Positions 18,669-26,762 are shown, counted from the first letter of the stretch. The stretch is DNA of 64,000 bases from JBDHAC01 sp039589195 (GCA_039589195.1 JBDHHV010000019.1:1-64000); one strand, 5' to 3'. Program-made: numbers and translations. The notes: generated from the sequence alone by a model not told the origin.

Positions 18669-20128
18669 CGCACATCCAGGTGGCGGCCGGCGCCTCCTTC
18701 ATCGAGGCGGCGTACGGGGGTCTCGTGCGGCGCTTCGGTCACCAGCTCCGGACTCTCGGCCGCCTCGCGCGCGATCGCCAGCATCGCGTCCGCGAATCGG
18801 TCCAGTTCGTCCTTCGTCTCGGTCTCCGTCGGCTCCGTCATCAAGGCCTCGGAGACGGTGAGCGGGAAATAGACCGTTGGGGCGTGGAATCCGTAGTCGA
18901 GGAGCCGCTTGGCGACGTCCAGCGTCTTGACCCCGTATTCCTTCTTCAGCCGATCGCCCGTGTACACCGACTCGTGCATCCCGCGCCCGTAGGGCAGGGG
19001 GTACGTGTCGGCCAGCCGCGCGCTCAGGTACGCGTTGTTGAGCACGGCCGCGTCGGCCGTGGCGCGGATCCCCTCTACGCCCAGCATCCTGATGTAGGTG
19101 TACGCGCGCACGAGCACGCCGAAGTTCCCGTTGAACCCGTGCACCTTTCCGATCGATTCCGGTGCGTCCCAATCCCACACGAACCGGTCCTCGAGACGCA
19201 CGACCCGAGGAATCGGGAGGAACTTCGTGAGATGGTCCTTGACCGCGACCGGCCCCGAGCCCGGCCCGCCCCCGCCGTGTGGCGTGCTGAACGTCTTGTG
19301 CAGGTTGAAGTGCACGATGTCGTAGCCGGTGTCGCCGGGGCGGGTGACGCCCATCATGGCGTTCAGGTTGGCACCGTCCATGTACATCAGCCCGCCCGCC
19401 TCGTGCACGCGCCGGCTGATCTCAGCCACTTCCGACTCGAAACGGCCCAACGTGTTCGGGTTGGTGAGCATCATGCCGGCCGTGTCGTCCGACAGCGCGG
19501 CCGAGAGCGAGTCCAGATCTGTGCGCCCTGCGTCGTCGGAAGCGATCTCGACGACCTGGAATCCCCCCAGCGCGCAGGTGGCCGGGTTCGTGCCGTGCGC
19601 CGAGTCCGGAACCAGCACCTTGCGGCGCCCGGGCTCGCCGTTGGCGTGGTGATACGCGCGCATGAGCATGACCCCGGTCATTTCGCCCTGTGCCCCGGCC
19701 GCCGGCTGGAGTGTCACAGCATCCATCCCGGCGATCTCGCGCAGCATCTCCCCGAGCTCGAACATGAGGCGCAGAGCCCCCTGGGTGGCCTCGGAGGGCG
19801 TGAGGGGGTGAAGGCCGGAGAAGCCGGGCAAGCGCGCCGTCGCCTCGTTGACCTTCGGGTTGTACTTCATGGTGCACGACCCGAGCGGGTAGAGCGCGCG
19901 GTCCACGTGGTGGTTCTTCAGCGAGAGCTCCGTGTAGTGACGCACCACGTCATGTTCGGGGAGCTCGGGCAGCCGCAGCGGTGCGGAGCGGAGCAGCTCG
20001 ACGGGGAGCAGCTCTTCGAGCGACCGCGTCGGGACATCCGTCTTCGGGACCGATGTGCCTCGCCGTCCGGGCCGGGATTTCTCGAAAACGGTGGGCGTTT
20101 CCTCGCCCTTGTACGGGAACCTGCTCAT
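18644..20128 (-). CDS. gcvPB: Glycine dehydrogenase (decarboxylating) subunit 2, P-protein
   Basis: 494 aa from ATG 20128 (MSRFPYKGEETP...); a longer reading from 20209 would overlap the upstream gene. PLP enzyme of the glycine cleavage system: HKTFSTPHGGGGPGSGP contains the PLP-binding lysine, with PLGSCTMKYNPK, LQPAAGAQGEMTG and the C-terminal YFPLTVSEALMTEPTETE, all characteristic of the split P-protein C-half. With GcvPA it decarboxylates glycine and transfers the aminomethyl group to lipoyl-GcvH. The T-protein (gcvT) is not in this window. Confidence 0.96.
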   Translation of the reverse strand: MSRFPYKGEETPTVFEKSRPGRRGTSVPKTDVPTRSLEELLPVELLRSAPLRLPELPEHDVVRHYTELSLKNHHVDRALYPLGSCTMKYNPKVNEATARLPGFSGLHPLTPSEATQGALRLMFELGEMLREIAGMDAVTLQPAAGAQGEMTGVMLMRAYHHANGEPGRRKVLVPDSAHGTNPATCALGGFQVVEIASDDAGRTDLDSLSAALSDDTAGMMLTNPNTLGRFESEVAEISRRVHEAGGLMYMDGANLNAMMGVTRPGDTGYDIVHFNLHKTFSTPHGGGGPGSGPVAVKDHLTKFLPIPRVVRLEDRFVWDWDAPESIGKVHGFNGNFGVLVRAYTYIRMLGVEGIRATADAAVLNNAYLSARLADTYPLPYGRGMHESVYTGDRLKKEYGVKTLDVAKRLLDYGFHAPTVYFPLTVSEALMTEPTETETKDELDRFADAMLAIAREAAESPELVTEAPHETPVRRLDEGGAGRHLDVRWSFPDGD

Positions 20129-20162
20129 GACCCAGCTTCCGGCTCTCGGGGAATCCGGCGGC

Positions 20163-20855
20163 TCAAAACTCGTACGCTCCACCCGGGGCCAACGGAACGA
20201 CCTCGGCAACCGATCCCACCCGAGCGCGGAACGCCTCCGGATCCTGTTCGATCACGTCGAAGGTGTCGTAATGAACCGGGATGACGATCTCCGGACGGAT
20301 CATCTCGGCTGCCCGCGCCGCGTCTTCGGGGCCCATCGTGAAGTTGTCGCCAATCGGGAGCAGAGCGACGTCCACCTCGCCGGCGAGTAGCTGCATGTCC
20401 ATCGTCAGCGCCGTATCGCCCGCGTGGTAGATGCGTTTCCCGTCCACGGACAGGAGGATGCCCGCGGGGAACGTCGTGTACCCCTCCGCTCCCTCGGCGT
20501 CGATCTTCCCGCCGTGCAGCGCGGCGGTCAGCTTCACGCGCCCGAACGGAAACTCGAACCCTCCCCCTATATGGAGCGGGTGGGCGTTCTTCACGCCACG
20601 CACCGCCTGCGCGTAGCTCACGATCTCGAAGGTCGATATCAGCGTTGCGTCGGTCGCCGACAGGAGATCCCAGGCGTCCGCGACGTGATCGAAGTGCCCG
20701 TGAGTCAGCAGCAGATAGTCGAGCCGGTCGTGGAAGTGCTCCGGTCCGACATCGGCTTTCGGGTTCTCTGTCAGGAAGGGGTCGATCAACAGCCGTGTAC
20801 CATCGGCGGCCGTGATCTCCGTGCATGCGTGTCCGTGAAAGACCAGTCTACCCAT
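20163..20855 (-). CDS. UPF0173-family metal-dependent hydrolase
   Basis: 230 aa metallo-beta-lactamase fold. LVFHGHACTEI at the N-terminus, DPFL, the metal motif LLTHGHFDHVAD, YHAGDTALTMDM, ALLPIGDNFTMGPEDAARA and VIPVHYDTFDVIEQDPEAF match the UPF0173/YtkL/UlaG-like group. Cytoplasmic, two-metal site predicted. Physiological substrate is unknown for the family. It is sandwiched between gcvPA (17 bases upstream) and gcvPB (34 bases downstream), so it is co-transcribed with glycine cleavage; a role there, such as detoxification of a by-product, is speculation. Confidence 0.9.
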   Translation of the reverse strand: MGRLVFHGHACTEITAADGTRLLIDPFLTENPKADVGPEHFHDRLDYLLLTHGHFDHVADAWDLLSATDATLISTFEIVSYAQAVRGVKNAHPLHIGGGFEFPFGRVKLTAALHGGKIDAEGAEGYTTFPAGILLSVDGKRIYHAGDTALTMDMQLLAGEVDVALLPIGDNFTMGPEDAARAAEMIRPEIVIPVHYDTFDVIEQDPEAFRARVGSVAEVVPLAPGGAYEF

Positions 20856-20871
20856 GTCTCATATCCTCCGG

Positions 20872-22218
20872 TTAGCCTCCCGATGCTACGGAGAGGAAGG
20901 CCACCAGGCGGTCGATGTCGTCCTTACGGTGCTTCTCCGTGAAGGCGAGGAGGAGCCCGTCCTCCACGCCCAATCCGGGCATCCTCGACAGGTAGACCCC
21001 CGCAAGGAGTCCTTCGTTCAATCCGTCCCGGACCACGTCCTGACCCGGCCGTCCGGTCTTGATCGCGAACTCCCGGAAGAAGGGAGCCTCGGGGAATACC
21101 GGCTCGAGGCCGGCCTCTGTGAGTGCGGTCTGCGCGTAGTGGGCGTTCTGCACCGACGCGAGCGCTACCTCGCGTAACCCCTCACGTCCCACGAGCGCGA
21201 GGTGGATCGTCGCGGCCAAGGCGTTGAGCCCCTGGTTCGTGCAAATGTTGCTCGTCGCTTTCTCGCGGCGGATCTGCTGCTCGCGGGTCTGCAACGTCAG
21301 CACGTAGCCGCGCCGGCCCTCGACGTCGGTCGTCGCCCCCACGATCCGCCCCGGCATCTTCCGGATCAACTTCTGGGTGGCGGCGAACAGCCCGACGACC
21401 GGCCCACCGAAATTGGGCGTGTTTCCGAACGCCTGCCCTTCGGCCGCCACCAGGTCGGCTCCGCACTCCCCAGGCGTCTTCAATAGGGCGAGGCTGAGAG
21501 GATCGGCCACCACGACGATCACCAGGGCGCCGTGCTCGTGCGCCGCCGCAGCGAGCGGCTCGACCTCCTCGATCACGCCGTAGAAGTTCGGATTCTGGAT
21601 GATCAGAGCGGCTGTCTGGTCGTCGAGCGCCTCGGTCACGGCGGCCGCGTCGACTCGACCGCCGGAGCCGATCGGTACCCGTGAGACGTCGATTTCCTTG
21701 CCGGCCAGGTACGTGCGCAACACCCGCCGGTAGTGCTTGTGCAGCCCCCCTGCGACTACCACGCGGTTCCGGCGAGTTGCAGACAGCGCCACGAGTATCG
21801 CTTCGGCCGCCGCGGAGGCACCGTCGTACATGGACGCGTTCGCCACGTCCATCCCGGTGAGCTCGCACACCATGGTCTGGAACTCGTAGATCGACTGGAG
21901 CGTCCCCTGCGATACCTCGGGCTGGTAGGGCGTGTAGGCGGTGTAGAACTCGCTCCTGCGGATCAGGTGGTCGACCGCCACCGGGATGTGGTGGTCATAA
22001 ATTCCGGCGCCGGCGAAGCTCAGCAGGGGGAGATTCTCGGAGGCGTACGAGTCGAGGAGACGGACCGCCTCCCATTCCGATAGCGCCGCCGGCAGGTCCA
22101 GCGGCTGGTTCAGGCGGATTCCCTCCGGGATGTCCGAATACAACTCGTCCACGCTCGAAACGCCCGCGGCGGCGAGCATTTCGGCGCGATCGGCGTCGCT
22201 GTGAGGAACAAACGACAT
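20872..22218 (-). CDS. gcvPA: Glycine dehydrogenase (decarboxylating) subunit 1, P-protein
   Basis: 448 aa. Recognised from FVPHSDADRAEMLAAAGVSS, SFAGAGIYDHHIPVAVDHL, RSEFYTAYTPYQPEVSQGTL, YDGASAAAEA and GGPVVGLFA, all conserved in the N-terminal half of split P-proteins. It pairs with GcvPB to make the active decarboxylase. The 155 bases before the ATG hold two tandem 20-base hairpins (22231-22274), and the Shine-Dalgarno is weak (GAGAAA), so the leader may matter for control. Confidence 0.96.
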   Translation of the reverse strand: MSFVPHSDADRAEMLAAAGVSSVDELYSDIPEGIRLNQPLDLPAALSEWEAVRLLDSYASENLPLLSFAGAGIYDHHIPVAVDHLIRRSEFYTAYTPYQPEVSQGTLQSIYEFQTMVCELTGMDVANASMYDGASAAAEAILVALSATRRNRVVVAGGLHKHYRRVLRTYLAGKEIDVSRVPIGSGGRVDAAAVTEALDDQTAALIIQNPNFYGVIEEVEPLAAAAHEHGALVIVVVADPLSLALLKTPGECGADLVAAEGQAFGNTPNFGGPVVGLFAATQKLIRKMPGRIVGATTDVEGRRGYVLTLQTREQQIRREKATSNICTNQGLNALAATIHLALVGREGLREVALASVQNAHYAQTALTEAGLEPVFPEAPFFREFAIKTGRPGQDVVRDGLNEGLLAGVYLSRMPGLGVEDGLLLAFTEKHRKDDIDRLVAFLSVASGG

Positions 22219-22230
22219 GTGGTTTCTCTG

Positions 22231-22274
22231 GCAGGTCGTCTCCGGCCTGCCTTTGCAGATCGTCTCCGACCTGC
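22231..22274 (-). repeat. Two tandem GNRA-type hairpins in the gcvH-gcvPA gap
   Basis: Two 20-base near-copies separated by four bases. On the transcribed (minus) strand the first read is GCAGGTCG-GAGA-CGATCTGC and the second GCAGGCCG-GAGA-CGACCTGC, each an 8-bp stem (one G-U in the first, one A-C mismatch in the second) closed by a GAGA tetraloop. They lie 13-56 bases upstream of the gcvPA ATG. They may act as mRNA processing or stability elements, or as a protein or RNA docking site. Confidence 0.6.
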
Positions 22275-22373
22275 TCTAAGGAGCCCGGGGGCTACGCTAC
22301 CGCTGGCAGCGAAGCCGAGGAAGGCGGTGCGAGCTGGCGTCCACGTCGAACGCGATACCCCGGCGCGCTTGGC

Positions 22374-22772
22374 TCAGGCTTCCTCGTCCCCGATGTGTTT
22401 CCCGTAATCTTCGGCCGAGAGGAGCTCATCCAGTTGTGTGGCATCGTCCACGCGTAGCCGGATCATCCACCCCTCGCCGTACGGATCCGCATTGACCAGG
22501 GCCGGATCGTCCTCGAGCGCGCCGTTGACTTCGACGATCTCGCCGGCCAGAGGGCTGTAGAGCTCCGATACGGCCTTTACGGCCTCGATCGTTCCGAACG
22601 AGTCCATGCGGGCGTACCGGTCACCCGGTGGCGGGAGCTCGACGTACACGACATCGCCGAGCTCTCCCTGCGCGTAGTCGGTGATTCCGACGAGCACGAC
22701 ACCCTCTTCGTCGGTCTCGCGAACGTACTCGTGCTCCTCGGTATACTTCAGGCTACTCGGGATTTCTGACAT
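22374..22772 (-). CDS. gcvH: Glycine cleavage system H protein
   Basis: 132 aa lipoyl-domain carrier. The lipoylated lysine is Lys66 in GTIEAVKAVSELYSPL; LKYTEEHEYV at the start and GEGWMIRLRV near the end are standard GcvH features. It shuttles the aminomethyl group between P, T and L proteins. It heads the glycine-cleavage block, has its own promoter (22830-22859), and is the natural substrate of LipM encoded at the far end of the same block. Confidence 0.97.
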   Translation of the reverse strand: MSEIPSSLKYTEEHEYVRETDEEGVVLVGITDYAQGELGDVVYVELPPPGDRYARMDSFGTIEAVKAVSELYSPLAGEIVEVNGALEDDPALVNADPYGEGWMIRLRVDDATQLDELLSAEDYGKHIGDEEA

Positions 22773-22829
22773 CGTCGCCTCGTTCTCTTACCGACCCGCT
22801 TTCCGTCAGTTAGGAGTACCGGGGGGGTG

Positions 22830-22859
22830 AGAATACCCGAGCCGTGCGCCGAGCGTCAA
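22830..22859 (-). promoter_or_regulatory. sigma70-type promoter for gcvH
   Basis: On the minus strand: TTGACG (22859-22854), 18-base spacer, TATTCT (22835-22830). The predicted start near 22823 gives a 50-base leader. I see no glycine riboswitch core in this leader. Confidence 0.6.
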
Positions 22860-22954
22860 GGAGCACCGCACGGACGGTGTCGCGTGCGCGACTGACGTGC
22901 GACGCGGGACGCTTCGAGGACCGTTCCCGGACCGCTATCGACGACTTCCCCAGC

Positions 22955-23659
22955 TCACCTATCGGTGTCCGGGTCGGGAGCCTGAAGCCGAGCGCGGGCC
23001 CTCCGTTCGCCCCTGAGTCGCTTGCGTGCCTGCCGGTCGCTCTCACCGGAAAGACGCTCCTTGATGTCCACACCGGCCATCATCGCGAAGCCGTTCACCT
23101 TGATGACCGGCGCTTCGGGATTCGGTGGCCGGCTCGGCTCCTCGACCCCGAATCCACCCATGATCGCCACTCCGTTGGACTCGACCCGCACCCCGGGCGG
23201 GACGATGATGTCGACACCACCCATCAGCGAGATGACGGTCACCTGCGTGACGGGTGCGCCGAACTCGGCGTCCCGGAAGTCGAGCTCCGCGCCACCCATG
23301 ATCGCCAGCACGGTCATCTGCCTGGGTGGCGTCCACCTACCCTTCCGCTCCACACCACCCATGACCGCCACGAGGAAGTCCCGCTCGCTGACGGGCCGTG
23401 TCGGGTCTACGACGACCTGCGTCCCGAGCGTCTCGGGCTCGGGCTTCGCCGGTGCCGGGCTCGGGTCCACGAGCGCGGGGAGATCGGACTCCAGCGCCAC
23501 GAGCTCCGCCTGCTCTCGCGCGGCATAGGCGATGTCCAGACGGTGCTCGAACTCATCCACGCCGAGGTGGTCGCGCGCGAAATGCGTGCACAGCCGCTTC
23601 ACGGCGCGCTCCCGCTCCTGAGGCGCGATCGGGTGGGCCGGGAGGTGTTCGTCGGTCAT
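22955..23659 (-). CDS. DUF1707 / LiaF-like cytoplasmic protein
   Basis: 234 aa from ATG 23659 (MTDEHLPAHPIAP...). Residues about 10-65 are a DUF1707 (SHOCT-like) domain: APQERERAVKRLCTHFARDHLGVDEFEHRLDIAYAAR. The rest is a LiaF-type beta region with the repeated motif MGGVER, MGGAELDF, LMGGVDIIVPPGVRVE, IMGGFGV and MAGVDIKE, as in cell-envelope stress proteins. No membrane segment is visible. In other bacteria LiaF-like domains regulate envelope-stress two-component systems; no such system is adjacent. It is transcribed away from the structured-RNA locus at 23.8 kb. Confidence 0.8.
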   Translation of the reverse strand: MTDEHLPAHPIAPQERERAVKRLCTHFARDHLGVDEFEHRLDIAYAAREQAELVALESDLPALVDPSPAPAKPEPETLGTQVVVDPTRPVSERDFLVAVMGGVERKGRWTPPRQMTVLAIMGGAELDFRDAEFGAPVTQVTVISLMGGVDIIVPPGVRVESNGVAIMGGFGVEEPSRPPNPEAPVIKVNGFAMMAGVDIKERLSGESDRQARKRLRGERRARARLQAPDPDTDR

Positions 23660-23744
23660 CGATTCTGATTCTCTGCAAGCTCCCTCGACCGGGCAAGCCG
23701 GGATCCGCCTCGGTCCTGGAGCTTTGCCTCGGTCCGTTCGCAGC

Positions 23745-23773
23745 TTGCCCGGGATACGACCGCGCTTCAAAAT
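23745..23773 (+). promoter_or_regulatory. Possible promoter for the 23.8 kb RNA locus
   Basis: TTGCCC (23745-23750), 17-base spacer, CAAAAT (23768-23773). The -10 element is poor at its first position, so this is tentative. It would start transcription near 23780, about 28 bases before the extended Shine-Dalgarno. Confidence 0.3.
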
Positions 23774-23810
23774 ACGTGTAGCAGTGTTGGCGCCCTAACG
23801 TGGACTCTTT

Positions 23811-23983
23811 GAAAGGAGGTGATCCAGTGTCTGATGGGAGTAGACCGGGTCTAACTCGACATGGGCAAGCGATCGCCTCAGCGCAGGAGTAGCACACTAC
23901 TCGGGAACGGTTGCGTTGAGTTGAGCACACGCTGACCTGATCAGGAGCGATCCCCAGCTGGGCATCGAGTCGAGTTAGGTCCG
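23811..23983 (+). ncRNA. Candidate structured RNA with extended anti-16S sequence, upstream of dapF
   Basis: GAAAGGAGGTGATCCAG (23811-23827) is a 17-base perfect complement to the conserved 3' end of bacterial 16S rRNA. Downstream, 23846-23860 pairs with 23969-23983 in one uninterrupted 15-bp helix (10 Watson-Crick CTAACTCGAC/GTCGAGTTAG plus five pairs with two G-U). Inside is a 6-bp hairpin GAGTAG-CACA-CTACTC (23887-23902), a possible GATCGC/GCGATC helix (23871-23876 with 23947-23952), and short self-complementary elements CCTGATCAGG and CCCAGCTGGG. A strong intrinsic terminator follows at once. The region could be a leader or attenuator for dapF or a free-standing small RNA. I do not recognise it as a known family. 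Confidence 0.55.
23827..23892 (+). CDS. Possible 21-residue leader peptide
   Basis: GTG 23827 lies six bases after GGAGGT of the extended Shine-Dalgarno and opens a frame of 21 codons ending at TAG 23890-23892, inside the first hairpin. The peptide (start MSDGSRPGLT) resembles nothing known and has no run of regulatory codons. Translation would disrupt the 5' strand of the 15-bp helix, so ribosome movement could switch the RNA fold. It could equally be a chance frame beneath a structural RNA. Confidence 0.3.
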   Translation: MSDGSRPGLTRHGQAIASAQE

Positions 23984-23993
23984 AACTGAACCC

Positions 23994-24035
23994 GACGGCC
24001 GCAGGCGCCAACCAAGCCTGCGGCCGTCTTGTTTT
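23994..24035 (+). terminator. Strong rho-independent terminator upstream of dapF
   Basis: A 13-bp perfect stem (GACGGCCGCAGGC 23994-24006 with GCCTGCGGCCGTC 24016-24028), 9-base loop, then TTGTTTT. It ends the 23.8 kb RNA 46 bases before the dapF ATG, so dapF needs either read-through (regulated attenuation) or a promoter within those 46 bases. Confidence 0.9.
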
Positions 24036-24081
24036 CAGAGCTTCGAACGCCGCGGGGATACCGGGGGAGGGTCCGGGGTTC

Positions 24082-24885
24082 ATGCCTCGTTTCAGCAAAT
24101 ACAGCGGCGCGGGGAACGACTTCGTGCTGATCCGGGCCGAAGAGATGGGCCTGGCCGATGTCACCGGGCTGGCTCGGAGGATTTGTCCCCGCGACACGGG
24201 CGTCGGCGTCGACGGCTTGATCCTGATCCGCAGCCTGTCCGACGACCACGTCCGACTGCGCTTCTTCAACCCGGACGGCTCCGAGTTCGGTACGTGTGGG
24301 AATGGAACTCGTTGCGCCGCCCGGTACGCCGTGGAGCGGGGCCTGGTGCCCGAGCCCGCCCTGACCCTGGTGACGGACGACGGCGAGATCGAGGCCCTTG
24401 TCGACCCGGCGGGTGTCGCTCTCGATTTCCGCATCGAAGCCGTCCTCGAGCGAGAGATCGAGGTGGAGGTCGATGGCGCCCGTCGGAAGGGGTGGGTGGT
24501 GCAGATCGGCACACCGCACCTGGTCGTCTTGCTCGAGACCGTCGACGTCGCCGATTTCGACGGGGTGTGCCGTCCGATCCGGGCGCACGCGGAGCTGGGC
24601 GCCAACGGGGCCAACGTGGATCTGGTCGAGCTCACCGGTGCCGATTCCGTCTTGATACGCACGTTCGAGCGTGGAGTCGAGGGGGAAACCCTGGCGTGTG
24701 GTAGCGGCGCCATGGCGACCGCCTTCGCGCTTCGCGCGGCTGGTCTCTCGAACCACCGGCTCGCCCTCGAGACAAGAAGCGGAGCCGGGCTCACCGTCGA
24801 GTTGCGTGATGCCGAGTCGGTCATTCGACTTTCCGGGCCGGCTCATCACGTGTTTGACGGCGTCTACCCCGATACCACGGGGTGA
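24082..24885 (+). CDS. dapF: Diaminopimelate epimerase
   Basis: 267 aa. Converts LL- to meso-diaminopimelate for peptidoglycan and lysine. Both catalytic cysteines are in place: GTCGNGTRCAARY (first) and ETLACGSGAMA (second); FSKYSGAGNDFVLI and the C-terminal GPAHHVFDGVY are canonical. A GGGGAGGG ribosome site lies upstream. Its stop overlaps the mutY start by four bases. Position behind a structured leader and terminator suggests regulated expression. Confidence 0.97.
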   Translation: MPRFSKYSGAGNDFVLIRAEEMGLADVTGLARRICPRDTGVGVDGLILIRSLSDDHVRLRFFNPDGSEFGTCGNGTRCAARYAVERGLVPEPALTLVTDDGEIEALVDPAGVALDFRIEAVLEREIEVEVDGARRKGWVVQIGTPHLVVLLETVDVADFDGVCRPIRAHAELGANGANVDLVELTGADSVLIRTFERGVEGETLACGSGAMATAFALRAAGLSNHRLALETRSGAGLTVELRDAESVIRLSGPAHHVFDGVYPDTTG

Positions 24886-25973
24886 CCGCGTCATCATCAC
24901 CCTCCATACGACCGGGTCGAGCGGCTTCTCGCCTCCTCACCTGGTTCGAGAGCCGTGAGCGTGACGTGCCCTGGAGACAGGAACGGGACCCGTACCGGAT
25001 CTGGGTCGCCGAGATCATGGCGCAGCAGACACGAATCGAGACGGTGCGCCCGTATTACGGTCGCTTTCTGGGCCGCTTCCCCGACGTGTTCGCGCTCGCC
25101 CGGGCCCCGTTGGACGATGTGCTCAAGTCGTGGGAAGGTCTCGGGTACTACGCCAGGGCGAGGAATCTTCACGCCGCGGCTCGGGAAGTGGCCGCGAGCT
25201 ATGGGGGCGAGCTCCCCCCGGACGCGCAGCGGCTGCGCCGGCTTCCCGGGATCGGACCGTACACGGCCGGCGCGATCGCGAGCATGGCGTTCGGGCTCCC
25301 GGAACCCGCCGTCGACGGCAACGCCCGACGTGTTCTGTGTCGTCTGTTCGATCTTGACGCGCCCACGAGCGCGACCCTCGATGGTGCCGCCCGAGAGTTG
25401 CTCGCATCGTGCACCCGACCCGCGGAGCTCAACCAGGCCATCATGGATCTGGGTGGCGGGATCTGCGGGCCAAAGCGTCCCCGCTGTGGCGAGTGTCCGC
25501 TGGAGGACGATTGCCAGGCGCGGGAGCGTGGGACGGTGGCGGAGCGTCCCGCGCGGCGACCCCGGAGACCACTCCCCCATCAAGACGTCGCCGTGGGTGT
25601 GGTGTGGAAGGACGGCCGCCTCCTCATCGCTCGCCGACCCGAGGACGCACTCTTGGGTGGGCTGTGGGAATTCCCGGGCGGAAAGATCGAGCCGGGCGAG
25701 AGTCCTCCGGCCGCGGTGGAGCGCGAGTTGAAAGAGGAGCTGGAGGTCGAGGTGCATGTTCGCGACTTGATCGCGCGAGTCGAGCACGCGTACAGCCACT
25801 TCCGGGTCACCCTGCACGCGTATCACGCCGACTGGGTGTCGGGTGAGCCGAGACTGCGGGCGGCTACCGCCTGGTTATGGGTCGACCCGAGCCGGTTGAC
25901 GGAGTTCGCGTTCCCAAGGGGAAGTCAGCGGATTATCGCGCGTGTCTCAGGTACCGCCGACATCGCGGGGTAG
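24882..25973 (+). CDS. mutY: A/G-specific adenine glycosylase
   Basis: 363 aa, GTG start coupled to dapF. Removes adenine mispaired with 8-oxoguanine. The glycosylase domain has WVAEIMAQQTRIETV (catalytic Glu region), the helix-hairpin-helix LRRLPGIGPYTAGAI, the catalytic Asp in AVDGNARRVL, and a 4Fe-4S cluster C-x6-C-x2-C-x5-C (CGPKRPRCGECPLEDDC). The C-terminal Nudix-like 8-oxoG-recognition domain retains an almost complete Nudix box (GGKIEPGESPPAAVERELKEEL), stronger than in many MutY proteins. The 3' end overlaps the convergent MBL gene by 27 bases. Confidence 0.96.
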   Translation: MTASSSPSIRPGRAASRLLTWFESRERDVPWRQERDPYRIWVAEIMAQQTRIETVRPYYGRFLGRFPDVFALARAPLDDVLKSWEGLGYYARARNLHAAAREVAASYGGELPPDAQRLRRLPGIGPYTAGAIASMAFGLPEPAVDGNARRVLCRLFDLDAPTSATLDGAARELLASCTRPAELNQAIMDLGGGICGPKRPRCGECPLEDDCQARERGTVAERPARRPRRPLPHQDVAVGVVWKDGRLLIARRPEDALLGGLWEFPGGKIEPGESPPAAVERELKEELEVEVHVRDLIARVEHAYSHFRVTLHAYHADWVSGEPRLRAATAWLWVDPSRLTEFAFPRGSQRIIARVSGTADIAG

Positions 25974-26762
25974 CGCCACACCCAGCTCTCTCACGTGCTC
26001 CAGGTGGGCGCGGATCGAGAGGTCCGCGGCCTCGGCCAGGCGTGGATCGGGCAAGTCTCCATACACCGCCGCGCGGATCTCGGCCACGGTGCGAGCCCCC
26101 CGCGAGGTGATCGCCTCGACGATCTCATGGTGCCGTTCCAGGCGATGATCCCTGTACTCCTCCAGCTTTTGCACCGCGTTCTCCACGGGCGGGCCGTGAC
26201 CGGGACAAATCAGCTTCGGGGCAAGCTCGATGAGCCGGTTCAGGCTGGCCAGATAATCCCCGACCGAGCCGTCGGGGTGCGCGACCATGCTGCTTCCCTG
26301 ACCCAGCACCAGGTCGCCCGTGAACAGCACCTCCGACGGGTGCCACAGGTAGCTCAGATGGTCACCGGAATGGCCGGGCGTGTGTAGCGCTTCGAGCGCC
26401 GTGCTCCCGGCATCCACCTGTACGACATCCCCATCGTTCAGAGCGCGGCCATCGAGTGCCAATCGATCGAGCGTGTCGGCGGAGGCGGCGAGCCGTGCAC
26501 CCAGCCGTGCCGCCAACTCCATGGCTGCACCGGCGTGATCCGCGTGTGCATGCGTAAGACAGATCGCCACGAGCGAGCGACCCCCGACCGCCGATTGGAG
26601 AGCCTCGAGGTGTGCGTCGAGCCCGGGGCCCGGGTCGATCAGCGCGAGGTCGCTCTCTCCGACCAGATAGGAACACGTGCCATCGAGGGTGAGCGGCCCG
26701 GGGTTGTCGGCCCGTATCCGCTGGAGCGCCGGTCGGAGTCGAGCGGGTGCAGGCGAATTCAT
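25947..26762 (-). CDS. MBL-fold metallohydrolase (LACTB2/glyoxalase II-like)
   Basis: 271 aa. Metal ligands: LTHAHADHAG, HTPGHSGDHLSY, FTGDLVLG and CPGHGPPVENA. The C-terminal helical part (VEAITSRGARTVAEIRAAVYGDLP...HLEHVRELGV) is a winged-helix-like segment seen in LACTB2-type proteins, some of which are ribonucleases. Its start overlaps the stop of the upstream Nudix gene by four bases, so the two are coupled. Substrate not determinable. Confidence 0.88.
   Translation of the reverse strand: MNSPAPARLRPALQRIRADNPGPLTLDGTCSYLVGESDLALIDPGPGLDAHLEALQSAVGGRSLVAICLTHAHADHAGAAMELAARLGARLAASADTLDRLALDGRALNDGDVVQVDAGSTALEALHTPGHSGDHLSYLWHPSEVLFTGDLVLGQGSSMVAHPDGSVGDYLASLNRLIELAPKLICPGHGPPVENAVQKLEEYRDHRLERHHEIVEAITSRGARTVAEIRAAVYGDLPDPRLAEAADLSIRAHLEHVRELGVALPRDVGGT

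Noticed and set aside
22231..22274. Resemblance to the mini-ykkC (guanidine-II) riboswitch: two hairpins containing ACGA
   Set aside because: The stable fold places GAGA, not ACGR, in the loops, and the downstream gene is gcvPA rather than a guanidine exporter or carboxylase.
23806..23830. Minus-strand match to the 16S rRNA 3' end (CTGGATCACCTCCTTTC), as if an rRNA fragment
   Set aside because: The match stops after 17 bases with no flanking rRNA sequence; an extended Shine-Dalgarno on the plus strand explains it better.
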